Shown in pieces: positions 1-8,405 of a DNA stretch of 18,441 nucleotides; the first letter of the stretch is position 1; each line of letters begins with the position of its first letter. Source of the DNA: UMGS902 sp045538895 (GTDB lineage Bacteria; Bacillota; Clostridia; Oscillospirales; CAG-272); NCBI GenBank assembly GCA_045538895.1, contig JAZQEH010000055.1, positions 1 to 18,441 of the forward strand, written 5' to 3'. The position numbers were made by a program, and so were the translations under genes. Below the pieces are notes generated by a model. That model was not told the DNA's origin. It was given only the letters and a program-made list of their open reading frames with translations, and made no database searches.

Positions 1-138
1 CTCTGCGTATTAAATTAAAACAAAAAGTAAACTGTTTGTCGCTCCTGCGGAGCGAAGATTTCGATGTCAGCAAGGTCTTGCGAAGCAAGCCCAAGTTATG
101 ACCGCTTCGATACCTCTGCGTATCGCTAATGGAAAACA
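1..138. other. gene-free region with three small hairpins and a 10-bp direct repeat
   Basis: I see no credible gene here. Three short perfect hairpins lie in a row: TCGCTCC/GGAGCGA at 39-55 with a 3-nt loop, CTTGC/GCAAG at 77-89 with a 3-nt loop, and GATAC/GTATC at 109-124 with a 6-nt loop. The decamer CTCTGCGTAT occurs at the window's first base (1-10) and again at 114-123, a spacing of 113 nt. None of the hairpins has a T-tract, so they are not classical terminators. The region could be part of an interspersed repeat or a degraded sequence extending beyond the left edge. Confidence 0.5.
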
Positions 139-166
139 ATCGGTCGTGGTTTTACCCACGACCGAT
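133..166 (-). terminator. terminator downstream of trkH
   Basis: An 11-bp perfect stem, ATCGGTCGTGG (139-149) with CCACGACCGAT (156-166), has a 6-nt loop. On the minus strand it is followed by TGTTTT, a short imperfect T-run. It lies about 45 nt beyond the trkH stop and is the likely end of the seven-gene minus-strand operon. Confidence 0.75.
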
Positions 167-210
167 ATTATACCATAGGCATAGTTAAAAATCAAGATAT
201 TTTTTAAAGT

Positions 211-1665
211 TTATGCTCTTTTTCGCTTTCTTGAAAACCATACGTGCGGATTGAACAGCATAAGCATGGGGAATAACTCAAGTCTGCCGATAAGCATATC
301 AAAAATCAATACCACTTTTGAAAAACCGCTAAAGAAACCAAAGTTATCGGTGGGGCCGACGTGCGAGAGGCCGGGACCTATGTTATTTACGGTTGCGGCA
401 ACTGCAGTAAATGCGGTCGTTGTATCGGGAGAATCAAAAGAAATCAGCAAAACCGAAATTGCAAAAATAAATACGTAGGTTATTAAATAAGCACTCGTTG
501 TGTGGATAATTTCACTGTCAACAACTTTTCCGTCAAGATGTATTTTCGTGACACGTTTAGGATAAAAATAGTGTCGGATTTCCTGCTTGGCACGTTTGAA
601 CAGCAAAAGTATTCGCGAAACCTTGATTCCGCCGCCGGTACTTCCCGCAGAAGCACCTATAAACATCAGTAAAACGAGTAGAATTTGTGAAAGGGCAGGC
701 CATAGTTCAAAGTCAGCTGTGGCATATCCTGTGGTAGTGATAATAGATGCTACCTGAAAAAACGAATGGCGAATGCTTCCTTCGGTTAGTGCGCCGCTAT
801 GATAAATATTAATTGCTATAATTGCCGTAGCGGCAAACACAATGCTTAAATACGCACGCAACTCTTCGTTTGATATTGCTTGTTTAAAACGCTTTAGCAG
901 AATCAGAAAGTAAACGTTGAAGTTTACACCGAATAACACCATAAAGATTCCGATTATCCATTGCGAGTACGCAGAATAACCGGCGATACTATCATTTCTT
1001 ATGCCAAAGCCACCGGTACCGGCGGTTCCAAACGTTATAGTCAATGAGTCGAATGCTGGCATGCCGCCAATAAAGAGAAGAAAAAACTGAACTATGGTAA
1101 GTATTATATAGATACCGTAAAGAATAATAGCGGTGTATTGCGTTTTAGGGACTAACTTGCTTACCGAGGGGCCGGGGCTTTCCGCACGCATAAGGTGCAT
1201 TTGCGAACCACCTGCCATTGGGAGAACCGCAAGCAAGAACACAAGAACTCCCATTCCGCCTATCCAGTGCGTAAAACTACGCCAGAACAGGCATGCATGT
1301 GATAAAGCTTCTACGTCTGAAAGGATTGACGAACCTGTTGTAGTGAAACCTGATACTGTTTCAAAAAGTGCATCAATAAAATTCGGAATATCACCGCTGA
1401 AAACAAAGGGCAGTGAGCCGAAGATACTCAGAACTATCCAGCATAGTGCAACCGCAACAAAGCCTTCTTTGACAAAAAATATTGTGTTTTTAGGCTTCTT
1501 TATTATAAGGATTAGACCTATTACGGCTGCAAGCAAAGCACTTAAAAGAAATGCCATAGCAGCATTTTCGCCATAATACAAATCCACAATAAACGGCATC
1601 ATCAAAAAAGCAGATTCGATTATCAGTACCCAACCGAGAATGTAAGTAATTATACGAAAATTCAT
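211..1665 (-). CDS. trkH: TrkH family potassium uptake protein (membrane subunit)
   Basis: This is the ion-conducting membrane subunit of a Trk/Ktr-type K+ uptake system, 484 aa, about the usual TrkH length. It is strongly hydrophobic throughout. It carries the four pore-loop segments of the family, each centred on a filter glycine: TTTGSSILSD, GTAGTGGFGIRN, TTTGYATADF and NNIGPGLSHVG. The start is ATG at 1665, with GCGAGGT about 6 nt upstream. It lies 15 nt behind trkA, so the membrane channel and its gating subunit are almost certainly co-transcribed as the last two genes of the operon. The protein ends in a basic tail (FSRKRKRA), as expected for a cytoplasmic C-terminus. KtrB and TrkH are close relatives; the length and the two-RCK partner favour the TrkH/TrkA type. 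Confidence 0.95.
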   Translation of the reverse strand: MNFRIITYILGWVLIIESAFLMMPFIVDLYYGENAAMAFLLSALLAAVIGLILIIKKPKNTIFFVKEGFVAVALCWIVLSIFGSLPFVFSGDIPNFIDALFETVSGFTTTGSSILSDVEALSHACLFWRSFTHWIGGMGVLVFLLAVLPMAGGSQMHLMRAESPGPSVSKLVPKTQYTAIILYGIYIILTIVQFFLLFIGGMPAFDSLTITFGTAGTGGFGIRNDSIAGYSAYSQWIIGIFMVLFGVNFNVYFLILLKRFKQAISNEELRAYLSIVFAATAIIAINIYHSGALTEGSIRHSFFQVASIITTTGYATADFELWPALSQILLVLLMFIGASAGSTGGGIKVSRILLLFKRAKQEIRHYFYPKRVTKIHLDGKVVDSEIIHTTSAYLITYVFIFAISVLLISFDSPDTTTAFTAVAATVNNIGPGLSHVGPTDNFGFFSGFSKVVLIFDMLIGRLELFPMLMLFNPHVWFSRKRKRA

Positions 1666-1680
1666 ATTTTACCTCGCTGA

Positions 1681-3075
1681 CTACATCAAAATATCGCTAA
1701 TCTCGTCAAATCCGCTGTGCTTTGTAACAATGATAACTGTATCGCCCATCATAAGGCAATCATTTCCGGTTGGCACAAATACACGTCCGCCGCGGTTAAT
1801 GCAAGCGATAAGCATATCCTTTTTTAAATTCATTTTCATGAGCGGGGTATCGGTAATTTCCGGCTCATCAACGAGGATTTCGATAGCTTCGGCACGTCCG
1901 TCGAACACCTGATAAAGAGTTTCAATGTTGCCGTTACCGAGCGAGTTGTGTTTAGCTCTCGCATAAGCGATTATGGATTCTGTTATAAGATATCGGGGGT
2001 AAATAACGCTATCCATATCAAGACCGACAAGCACGTCGTGAAATTTGGTGCGGTCTATTTTAGTAATAACTTTTGCGTTTGTTGACTTTTTAGCATAAAG
2101 CGTTAAAAGAATATTCTCTTCATCAATGTCAGTAAGAGGGAGGAAAGATTCCACTTCACGTATGCCGGATTCAAGCAAGAATTCTTCATCATTACCGTTG
2201 CCGCAAAAGATCATTGCATTATCAAGTTCCTCTGCGAGATATGAGCAACGTGTTTTGTCTTTTTCGATTATTCGTACTTCTATTCCTTCATCTATCAGCA
2301 TTTTTGAAAGGTAATAAGCGATTCTTCCGCCGCCCACAATAAGCACGCTCGAAACTGCTCTTGTTTCAAGCGATATACGCTTGAAAAACTGTTGAGTATT
2401 GCGTACCGGAGCGATAATTGAAACGATGTCATCCGCTTCAAATACAAATGAACCGCCGGGGATAAAAAGGTCTTCTCCACGTTCAACTCCACAAACAAGT
2501 ACGCCGCTTAAAGTATCATGCATCTGCATAAGAGATTTTTCGCAAAGAATGCATTTTTCGGTGAGTTTGAACTTTACCATTTCAACATTGCCCTTGGCAA
2601 ACGAGTTGATGCTTATAGCATTTGGCAAGCGTAGAAGTCTTGCAATTTCTCGCGAAGCTTCAAACTCCGGGTTTATTATCATTGAGATACCGAGTCTTGA
2701 GCGTAGGTAGTGAAGTTCGTCAACGTAGTCGGGAGTACGGACACGGGAGATTGCGGCACAGTTACCAACCTTTTTTGCTACCGTACAGCAAAGAAGATTA
2801 AGCTCGTCGCTTTCTGTTACAGCGATAACAAGGTCGGCTTTTTCGATGCCGGCTTCCATAAGAACACTGTAGCTTGAACCGTTACCGACAACTCCCATTA
2901 CGTCATAGGCATCGCAAACGCTTTTAAGCGTTTCGGTGTCTTTATCAATCATGGTGATGTAATGACCTTCTGCAGATAATCTTTCGGCAAGCGTTGTACC
3001 AACGTTACCGCATCCAACTATGATAACATTTAAGACCTGTCTGTCTGAATTTGTAATTTTATTAAATAAAGACAT
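1681..3075 (-). CDS. trkA: Trk system potassium transporter TrkA (two RCK domains)
   Basis: Cytoplasmic gating subunit of the Trk K+ channel, 464 aa, the normal length for a duplicated TrkA. Two RCK units are visible. The first Rossmann N-domain has GCGNVG at residues 21-26 and an acidic MIDKD after strand 2; the second has GGGRIA at 248-253 followed by IIEKD. Each is followed by a TrkA-C-like domain, near 160-225 and 385-464. Family knowledge: RCK-N domains bind NAD(H) or ATP/ADP, and some TrkA-C domains in Firmicutes bind c-di-AMP; neither can be proved from sequence alone. The ATG at 3075 is preceded by GGAG at about 7 nt. The gene starts 11 nt after the methyltransferase and 15 nt before trkH. 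Confidence 0.95.
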   Translation of the reverse strand: MSLFNKITNSDRQVLNVIIVGCGNVGTTLAERLSAEGHYITMIDKDTETLKSVCDAYDVMGVVGNGSSYSVLMEAGIEKADLVIAVTESDELNLLCCTVAKKVGNCAAISRVRTPDYVDELHYLRSRLGISMIINPEFEASREIARLLRLPNAISINSFAKGNVEMVKFKLTEKCILCEKSLMQMHDTLSGVLVCGVERGEDLFIPGGSFVFEADDIVSIIAPVRNTQQFFKRISLETRAVSSVLIVGGGRIAYYLSKMLIDEGIEVRIIEKDKTRCSYLAEELDNAMIFCGNGNDEEFLLESGIREVESFLPLTDIDEENILLTLYAKKSTNAKVITKIDRTKFHDVLVGLDMDSVIYPRYLITESIIAYARAKHNSLGNGNIETLYQVFDGRAEAIEILVDEPEITDTPLMKMNLKKDMLIACINRGGRVFVPTGNDCLMMGDTVIIVTKHSGFDEISDILM

Positions 3076-3086
3076 AAAAAACTCCG

Positions 3087-3929
3087 TTATTTTTCAAATA
3101 CACAAACAACCATTTTCACAAAGCATTCCTTTAAAAAAGGAATAGCGGCAAACGGTTTCAGTATGTTTCGCAATGGGATATGCTTTAAATACACAGGTGT
3201 AATGTTTTTTTGCTTTAAAATCTTGTTAAACCGTTTAATAGACATGTGATTGATATATGAAAAGTATTCTTTGCCATCGGCATTTTTTGAAATGCGGAAA
3301 TTTACACGGTCTTCGCCGTCGGGCACTGATTTTGCAAGCTCTTTATACCCTTCTACAAGGGTATCCTCAGAGAAAAACAAATGCACCCAAGGAATATAAA
3401 TAAGGTCGCTTAAATGAGCGCCGAATGGGTGGTTGATGGGAGGAAAATTCACAAAAAGCCTGCCGCCTTTACTAAGCACACGCATACATTCGTCAATGAC
3501 CGCTTCGGGATTTGAAACGTGCTCCATAGCATCATTCATTATTATTGTGTCGATGCTTCCGTCCTCAAAAGGGAGTGCGGATGCATCAGCACAAACAAAA
3601 CTGAATTTATCGGCAAGTCCGAGTTCATTTGCGAGAGCCTTCGCCTCTTCCTCATATTTTTCAAGAATTTCGACACCAATTACTTTTGCACCTCTTGAAG
3701 CGTAGTACAAGGATTTTCCGGCTGCGCCGCAACCAATGTCCAAAACGGTTTTGCCGTTAAACATTTCTTTTTCATCGCAAAAGTCAAGGTAAAACTTTAT
3801 AGTTTCCGCACCTTTGGTATATTGCCACATAGCGTATGACATAACACCGTCATTCTGCAAATTCAACGGATGCACCGGTGCTTTGAAAAGTTTATTCAAT
3901 TTAAGTAATATCTTTGTAGCAGTTCTCAT
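3087..3929 (-). CDS. class I SAM-dependent methyltransferase
   Basis: A 280-aa cytosolic methyltransferase with a Methyltransf_11/25-type Rossmann fold. Motif I is VLDIGCGAAGKS (about residues 62-73), followed by the acidic strand-2 residue in VIGVE (E87), the ADASALPF motif (114-121) and a VLSKGGRLFVNFPP segment. The start was set at ATG 3929, which overlaps the cysteine desulfurase stop as ATGA. A longer reading frame runs back to 4103, but it lies inside the conserved end of the desulfurase and gives an arginine/cysteine-rich non-homologous leader, so it is rejected. The substrate is unknown. The C-terminal half (HPFGAHLSDLIYIPWVHLFF) resembles methyltransferases often found near surface polysaccharide genes, but no glycosyltransferase is present here. 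Translational coupling to the desulfurase is likely. Confidence 0.85.
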   Translation of the reverse strand: MRTATKILLKLNKLFKAPVHPLNLQNDGVMSYAMWQYTKGAETIKFYLDFCDEKEMFNGKTVLDIGCGAAGKSLYYASRGAKVIGVEILEKYEEEAKALANELGLADKFSFVCADASALPFEDGSIDTIIMNDAMEHVSNPEAVIDECMRVLSKGGRLFVNFPPINHPFGAHLSDLIYIPWVHLFFSEDTLVEGYKELAKSVPDGEDRVNFRISKNADGKEYFSYINHMSIKRFNKILKQKNITPVYLKHIPLRNILKPFAAIPFLKECFVKMVVCVFEK

Positions 3930-5104
3930 TTTTTTATCCTGATAAGCGAGTCCAGTCCTTCTGCAAGCAGGTCGCAAAGGATGTCCGCTTCTTCTATAGT
4001 GTTGTATTTGGAAATGCTTATTCGAATAGAGCAGTCTGCATCTTTGTCTGTTAAACCGAAGGCACTTAAAGCACGGCTCACACTTTTTGCATGAGAAGAG
4101 CAAGCAGAGCCGCTTGAAACGAAAACGCCTTTGCCCGAAAGAAAGTGTAGCATCGTTTCACTTTTTATGCAGGGAAGCGTAATGTTTATAATGCCGGATA
4201 CGGCATTTTCAGGCGTGTTGATGCGTATTTCCTGCAAGGCTTTATCGTTAAGAATACGGTTTACAATATGCTCTTTTATCTTGGTGATAGTATCATTGCT
4301 GCTTGCAAAAGACGCAACAAGCTCTCTTGCCGCAGCACCGAAACCTGCAATGCAAATGGTGTTTTCAGTACCCGCACGCAACCCGTTTTCCTGCTGACCG
4401 CCGTGGATTACGGGAGAAATTGCTTTTCGTTTTATAATATCGGGAGAAACATACAGAGCAGCGATGCCCTTAGGCCCGTGAATCTTGTGGGCACTTACGG
4501 TTACAAGGTCAGCACCGAGGCTTTTGGGCGTGAATCTTATTTTGCCGTATGCCTGAACGGCATCACAGTGGCAGATGACATCCGGTACACGCTGCTTTGC
4601 CACTTTGAAAAGTTCTTCAACAGGGTAGCGTGCTCCCGTTTCGTTATTGACGAGCATTACCGAAACAATCGCCGTATCGGGAGAAAGTGAATTTGAAAAT
4701 TCATCAAAATCAATTTTTCCGCTTTTGGTAGAAAGTCGCACAACCTTTGCACCAACGCTTTCAAGAAATGAAAGCGCGGCTTCTATTGAGGAGTGTTCAC
4801 CGGCGGTGGTAATAATTTTAGTACCTGGCAGCCTTTTTTTGGACAAATATACGCCTACGGTGGCTAAATTGTTGGCTTCACTTCCGCTTCCGCAAAAGAT
4901 AAGTTGTTTTGAATCGCCACGGATTCCGATTGAAGCGAGGATGTCATTTCGTGCCGCACTAACAATCTTTTCTGCCTTAAGACCGATAGAGTGAAGCGAA
5001 GACGGATTGCCGTATACGTTTTCAATGACATCGGTCATCGCAAGTTTTGCTGCATCGCAAAGAGGTGTTGTGGCACTGTTGTCAAAATAAATCTCGTGAG
5101 CCAT
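3926..5104 (-). CDS. cysteine desulfurase, NifS/IscS family
   Basis: A 392-aa PLP-dependent enzyme that takes sulfur from L-cysteine as an enzyme-bound persulfide, for Fe-S clusters or thio-modification. Visible features are the N-terminal YFDNSATTP (6-14), H104 in AGEHSSIEAA, the PLP lysine K207 in SAHKIHGPKG, the RAGTEN motif (243-248) and the catalytic cysteine C335 in SSGSACSS. The longer loop around that cysteine is typical of group I (IscS/NifS) rather than SufS enzymes. The start ATG at 5104 shares one base with the preceding stop (TAATG) and has no clear ribosome site, which implies translational coupling. No IscU, ThiI or MnmA partner is adjacent, so the sulfur acceptor is not shown by context. 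Its end overlaps the methyltransferase by 4 nt. Confidence 0.93.
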   Translation of the reverse strand: MAHEIYFDNSATTPLCDAAKLAMTDVIENVYGNPSSLHSIGLKAEKIVSAARNDILASIGIRGDSKQLIFCGSGSEANNLATVGVYLSKKRLPGTKIITTAGEHSSIEAALSFLESVGAKVVRLSTKSGKIDFDEFSNSLSPDTAIVSVMLVNNETGARYPVEELFKVAKQRVPDVICHCDAVQAYGKIRFTPKSLGADLVTVSAHKIHGPKGIAALYVSPDIIKRKAISPVIHGGQQENGLRAGTENTICIAGFGAAARELVASFASSNDTITKIKEHIVNRILNDKALQEIRINTPENAVSGIINITLPCIKSETMLHFLSGKGVFVSSGSACSSHAKSVSRALSAFGLTDKDADCSIRISISKYNTIEEADILCDLLAEGLDSLIRIKK

Positions 5105-5643
5105 TATTTAAAGTAAAAATTGCTTAAGATAAGGGACATATCTTCAGCATAGTTGTCAAAATAATCAGTCGTTGCGGAATATGTGAGCGTATAAATAATG
5201 CCGTTATGGAAGCATATCACCTGCCAGAATTTGTACTCAGTATCTCCGAATTTGGCGGTATACACGTATTCCTTTGCACTTTCTCCGCCGAGCAAGCTGT
5301 CTTTTACTTCTGTGCTTTTGATTTCACCGAAAACTGCTTCAAATTCATTTGCATAACCGTCAAAGTAGTTTTCAAGTGTTACATCCGCACTTTCGGGGGT
5401 GTTGAATGTAGCACTGAATGTTGCAAGTATAGCATTGCTTAAATTGTCTTTGTAATAAGCGGTTGTAGTGCCGGTTGTACTTTCGATTGTCCAGTCGTTA
5501 GGCACCATAAGTACGTAATCGGGAATGCTTTCATCAGATGCAAGCATCATTCCCATGGGAACGGTAATATCACTTTTGTTGCCGCAGGCAATAAAGCCAA
5601 AGCAAACAAAAAGGCAAAGTGAAATTGCAATAACTCTTTTCAT
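5104..5643 (-). CDS. small predicted lipoprotein (unknown function, PsbP/DUF1795-like fold suspected)
   Basis: A 179-aa exported protein of unrecognised specific function. It begins MKRVIAISLCLFVCFGFIAC: a basic residue pair, a hydrophobic core and a lipobox-like FIAC with C20 as the probable lipidated cysteine. The mature part is acidic and rich in aromatic residues and Thr. A YVLMVPNDW segment near its start and a late GIIYTLTYSAT...FDNY segment recall the PsbP-like/DUF1795 fold; this is a weak pattern match, not a proven family. The start at 5643 is preceded by GGAGTC, 1 nt beyond the stop of the upstream PLP-enzyme gene. A longer frame to 5712 would bury the signal peptide behind 23 residues and is rejected. 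It sits between two PLP-enzyme genes in the operon. Confidence 0.75.
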   Translation of the reverse strand: MKRVIAISLCLFVCFGFIACGNKSDITVPMGMMLASDESIPDYVLMVPNDWTIESTTGTTTAYYKDNLSNAILATFSATFNTPESADVTLENYFDGYANEFEAVFGEIKSTEVKDSLLGGESAKEYVYTAKFGDTEYKFWQVICFHNGIIYTLTYSATTDYFDNYAEDMSLILSNFYFK

Positions 5644-5644
5644 G

Positions 5645-6895
5645 TCAGACTCCTTGTTCAAGTTTAAGTAACGCTCTTGCGGCAGATAAAATACCAATCT
5701 TGCCGCTTTCATATGTAAGACCGCCTTGTAAAAATGCGGAATACGGCGGGCGGATAGGACCGTCGGCTGATAGTTCTATTGACGAACCGCCAACAAAAGC
5801 TCCTGCCGCCATGATAACAGGGTCAGTATATCCGGGCATGTCCCATGGCTCCGGAGAAACGAATGCATCAACAGGTGAACCTGCCTGAATACCCTGACAA
5901 AAAGCAATCAACTTTTCGGGAGCACCGAACCGTATCATCTGTATAATGTCGCTGCGACGTTCATTGTAACGCGGGGAGCAATCATAGCCGAGTTTTTCAA
6001 ATATATATGCGGCAAAATGTGCGGTTTTCATCGCTTGAGCAACTGTGTGCGGTGCATAGAAAAGACCACGGTACATGCTTTTGGTCTGACCGAGGGAGGC
6101 ACCTATTTCAAGTCCGACACCAACTGCGGTGAAACGGTAACCTGCAAGTTCAACAGCCTTTTTCGTGCCGGCGATATAGCCGCCGGACTCAGCCATTCCA
6201 CCACCGGGGTTTTTGATAAGCGAGCCGATTATCATGTCTGCACCAACCTCGGTTGGCTCCCTGTCCTCAACAAATTCACCGTAGCAGTTGTCAACCACTA
6301 CATAGGCATCTGAAACTTCGTGCACGAGTGTTGCAACTTCGCCGATCTCGTCAATGGTGAGAGTGGGGCGGTTCAAGTAGCCCTTGGAGCGTTGAATAAA
6401 TACTACTTTTATGTTTTTGTTGGCGAGGAGCGTTTCACGTATTTCTTTAAGGTTAAGTTTTCCGTCCTTGAAATCCGATTGCATGTATGAAACGCCGAAA
6501 TCCTTGAGAGAGCCTCTGCCGTCCTCACCGACGTTGCCTATCACTTCGTCGAGTGTGTCGTATGGCTTGTCGGCTACGGAGTAGAGAATGTCACCGGGGC
6601 GGAGCAGGGCATAAAGACCTATAGCCAGCGCATGTGTTCCGCTTGCAATACTGTGACGCACAAATGCGGCTTCAGCACCCATAACCTCTGCATAGATTTT
6701 ATCAAGCGTATCTCTGCCTCGGTCATCATAGCCGTAACCGCTTGTGGGGGCAAAGATAGCTTCGCTAACACGGTTGTTTCTGAAAGCATCCAGTATTTTT
6801 TCAGTGTTTTTCATTGACACTGCATCAAGTTCTGCATATATGTCTGCAAGTTCCTTTTCGGCTTCGGTTGTAAGAAGCTTGAGTTTTCCGTTCAT
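5645..6895 (-). CDS. methionine gamma-lyase family protein ('aluminium resistance' family, PF06838 type)
   Basis: A 416-aa PLP fold-type I enzyme of the family historically called aluminium resistance protein and placed with Cys/Met-metabolism lyases. Features are FAPTSGYGYDDRGRDTL (48-64), the cofactor-stacking region with RHSIASGTHALA (80-91), the PLP-nitrogen aspartate D202 in VVVDNCYGEF, and the Schiff-base lysine K228 in GSLIKNPGGG. The conserved ending RPPYSAFLQGGLTYE is also present. The reaction is not established from sequence; C-S lyase activity on methionine or cysteine-type substrates is the family inference. The start ATG at 6895 has AAAGGA upstream, overlapping the murD stop region 12 nt away. 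It is the second gene of the murD-to-trkH operon, and the lipoprotein gene follows after 1 nt. Confidence 0.9.
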   Translation of the reverse strand: MNGKLKLLTTEAEKELADIYAELDAVSMKNTEKILDAFRNNRVSEAIFAPTSGYGYDDRGRDTLDKIYAEVMGAEAAFVRHSIASGTHALAIGLYALLRPGDILYSVADKPYDTLDEVIGNVGEDGRGSLKDFGVSYMQSDFKDGKLNLKEIRETLLANKNIKVVFIQRSKGYLNRPTLTIDEIGEVATLVHEVSDAYVVVDNCYGEFVEDREPTEVGADMIIGSLIKNPGGGMAESGGYIAGTKKAVELAGYRFTAVGVGLEIGASLGQTKSMYRGLFYAPHTVAQAMKTAHFAAYIFEKLGYDCSPRYNERRSDIIQMIRFGAPEKLIAFCQGIQAGSPVDAFVSPEPWDMPGYTDPVIMAAGAFVGGSSIELSADGPIRPPYSAFLQGGLTYESGKIGILSAARALLKLEQGV

Positions 6896-6907
6896 TGTGA
6901 TTTCCTT

Positions 6908-8260
6908 TTAAAAATTATTAACTATTTCTTTGAATTTTCTGCCTCGTTCTTCAAAATTTTTGAAAGCGTCAAACGAGGTACATGAAGGGGAGAGAAGTAC
7001 AATATCACCGCTTGTTGCCAAATTACGTGCGGCAAGGATCGCATCTTCAAATTCAGGCTCAATAAGTATTGTAAAATCTCCGCAGTTTGCTTTTTTCATG
7101 GCTGCAAGAATAGGTTCAATCGCTTCACCTGATAATATAAGAGCTTTTGCTTTTTCTAAAATAGCATCAGCAAGCGTGTCAAACGGAACGTGTTTATCTC
7201 TGCCGCAACAAATAAGAATAGGCTTTTGAGGATAAGAAGAAAGTGCCGCTATAGTACGTGACGGCGAGGAGTCGATAGAAGAATTATAGTATTTGACACC
7301 GTTAACTTCTTTTACAAACTCATTTCTGTGTTCAACGCCGCCAAACGTCTTGGCTACTTCTGTAATGGTATCTTTAGTGACAAAGCCGAGCGTCATTCCT
7401 ATAGCACACATGTAGTTTGCAACGTTGAATCTGCCGGGGATTTTAATATCGCTTACCTTGAGGTATTTTTCATTATTCACGGTAATGTAGCCGTCATTTT
7501 CGCATATATCGGCATTTGTGCTTTCCAGAGAAAACGTCAGTTCTTCACCGCCGCTTGTGCCGATGATTTTTGAAGTAAGTTCGTTATCAAGGTTAAGAAC
7601 CACTCGGCTTGCACCGTGACGGTAAACGTTGTGCTTGGAAACGGTGTATTCGTCCATATCGGTGTGCCAGTTGAGATGGTTGGGGGTAATGTTTGTAATT
7701 GCGGCAGCCCATGCGGATTTTTTCATGGTCATAAGCTGAAAACTTGAGAGTTCAACAACTGCATAATCGTTTTCGCGCATTTCGTCTACAAGCGGGAGCA
7801 GTGGAGCACCGATGTTGCCGCCTACATAGATATTTCTTGGTGCACCGTCTTTCTTCGTCTGTGCTTCAAGCAGTTTGTATGTGAGAGTTGTTGTGGTGGT
7901 TTTGCCGTCAGAGCCGGTTATTGCAAAGATTTTCGCAGGGCAAAGCTCGAAAAAAAGTTCCATTTCGGATGTGAGAACTGCACCGTTTGCTACAGCTTTT
8001 GCAATCTGCGGAATGTCGGGACGTATACCGGGGGAACGGAAAACAAAATCTCCGTCGATGTTTTCAAGGTAATCGGTTCCGCATTTGAAGATAACTCCGC
8101 GGTTTTGAAAATCCTTTATTTTTTCGTTGTTTGTATCTATTTCCTTTTGGTCGCGTGCAATTACAGTAGCGCCTCGGTTAAGCAAAAAATCTATAAGCGG
8201 AATATTGGAAATTCCAAGACCGATAACGGTACATTTTTTGCCGTGAAAATCAGGATTCAA
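6908..8260 (-). CDS. murD: UDP-N-acetylmuramoyl-L-alanine--D-glutamate ligase
   Basis: Cytoplasmic Mur ligase that adds D-glutamate to UDP-MurNAc-L-Ala using ATP; 450 aa, the normal length. An N-terminal Rossmann domain (GLGISN, 14-19) is followed by the ATP P-loop GSDGKTT (116-122), ELSSFQL (170-176), NITPNHLNWH (190-199) and K209 in the YTVSKHNV motif, the position of the carbamylated lysine. The C-terminal ligase domain has GVEHRNEFV and the DSSPSRT loop. The P-loop reads GSDGKT where GTNGKT is common; this is a tolerated variant. The start is TTG at 8260, with AGAGGCG about 7 nt upstream and no usable ATG in frame nearby. It leads the operon and stands outside any visible dcw cluster. A promoter is predicted at 8303-8331. 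Confidence 0.93.
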   Translation of the reverse strand: MNPDFHGKKCTVIGLGISNIPLIDFLLNRGATVIARDQKEIDTNNEKIKDFQNRGVIFKCGTDYLENIDGDFVFRSPGIRPDIPQIAKAVANGAVLTSEMELFFELCPAKIFAITGSDGKTTTTTLTYKLLEAQTKKDGAPRNIYVGGNIGAPLLPLVDEMRENDYAVVELSSFQLMTMKKSAWAAAITNITPNHLNWHTDMDEYTVSKHNVYRHGASRVVLNLDNELTSKIIGTSGGEELTFSLESTNADICENDGYITVNNEKYLKVSDIKIPGRFNVANYMCAIGMTLGFVTKDTITEVAKTFGGVEHRNEFVKEVNGVKYYNSSIDSSPSRTIAALSSYPQKPILICCGRDKHVPFDTLADAILEKAKALILSGEAIEPILAAMKKANCGDFTILIEPEFEDAILAARNLATSGDIVLLSPSCTSFDAFKNFEERGRKFKEIVNNF

Positions 8261-8277
8261 AATATCGCCTCTTTCGT

Positions 8278-8323
8278 GTGAATATAAATATACTTAGTAT
8301 ATATTATATATAATTGTATTCAC
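8278..8323. promoter_or_regulatory. nested inverted repeats in the murD/tspO divergent region (possible operator)
   Basis: A perfect 7-1-7 palindrome, ATATACT-T-AGTATAT, occupies 8288-8302. Around it, GTGAATA (8278-8284) and TATTCAC (8317-8323) form a second inverted pair. The inner palindrome sits directly downstream of the predicted murD -10 and covers the expected start site, where a repressor would block transcription. The very high A+T content makes a chance palindrome possible, and no regulator for it is encoded next to it. Confidence 0.4.
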
Positions 8324-8331
8324 AAAAGCAA
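8303..8331 (-). promoter_or_regulatory. predicted promoter of the murD-trkH operon
   Basis: On the minus strand TTGCTT (8326-8331) and TATAAT (8303-8308) are separated by 17 nt. The -10 matches consensus; the -35 is weak (3 of 6). Transcription would begin near 8296, leaving a leader of roughly 36 nt before the TTG start. The predicted start lies inside the palindrome at 8288-8302. Confidence 0.55.
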
Positions 8332-8405
8332 TAAGTAAAGACAAAACTTTTTAAGAATAAAAGAACATGATTGGGCATAGTATATTTTTACGGAGGTGAT
8401 TGTTT

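Noticed and set aside
39..124. Left-edge hairpins as a CRISPR array
   Set aside because: The hairpin units differ in sequence and there are no identical repeats with regular spacers.
1133..1576. 147-aa open frame on the plus strand opposite trkH
   Set aside because: The antisense of a well-conserved membrane protein gene; no ribosome site and no recognisable domain.
3930..4103. 58-residue N-terminal extension of the SAM methyltransferase
   Set aside because: It lies antiparallel in no sense but same-strand, out of frame inside the conserved cysteine desulfurase C-terminus, and is Arg/Cys-rich and non-homologous. ATG 3929 with a 4-nt overlap is the natural start.
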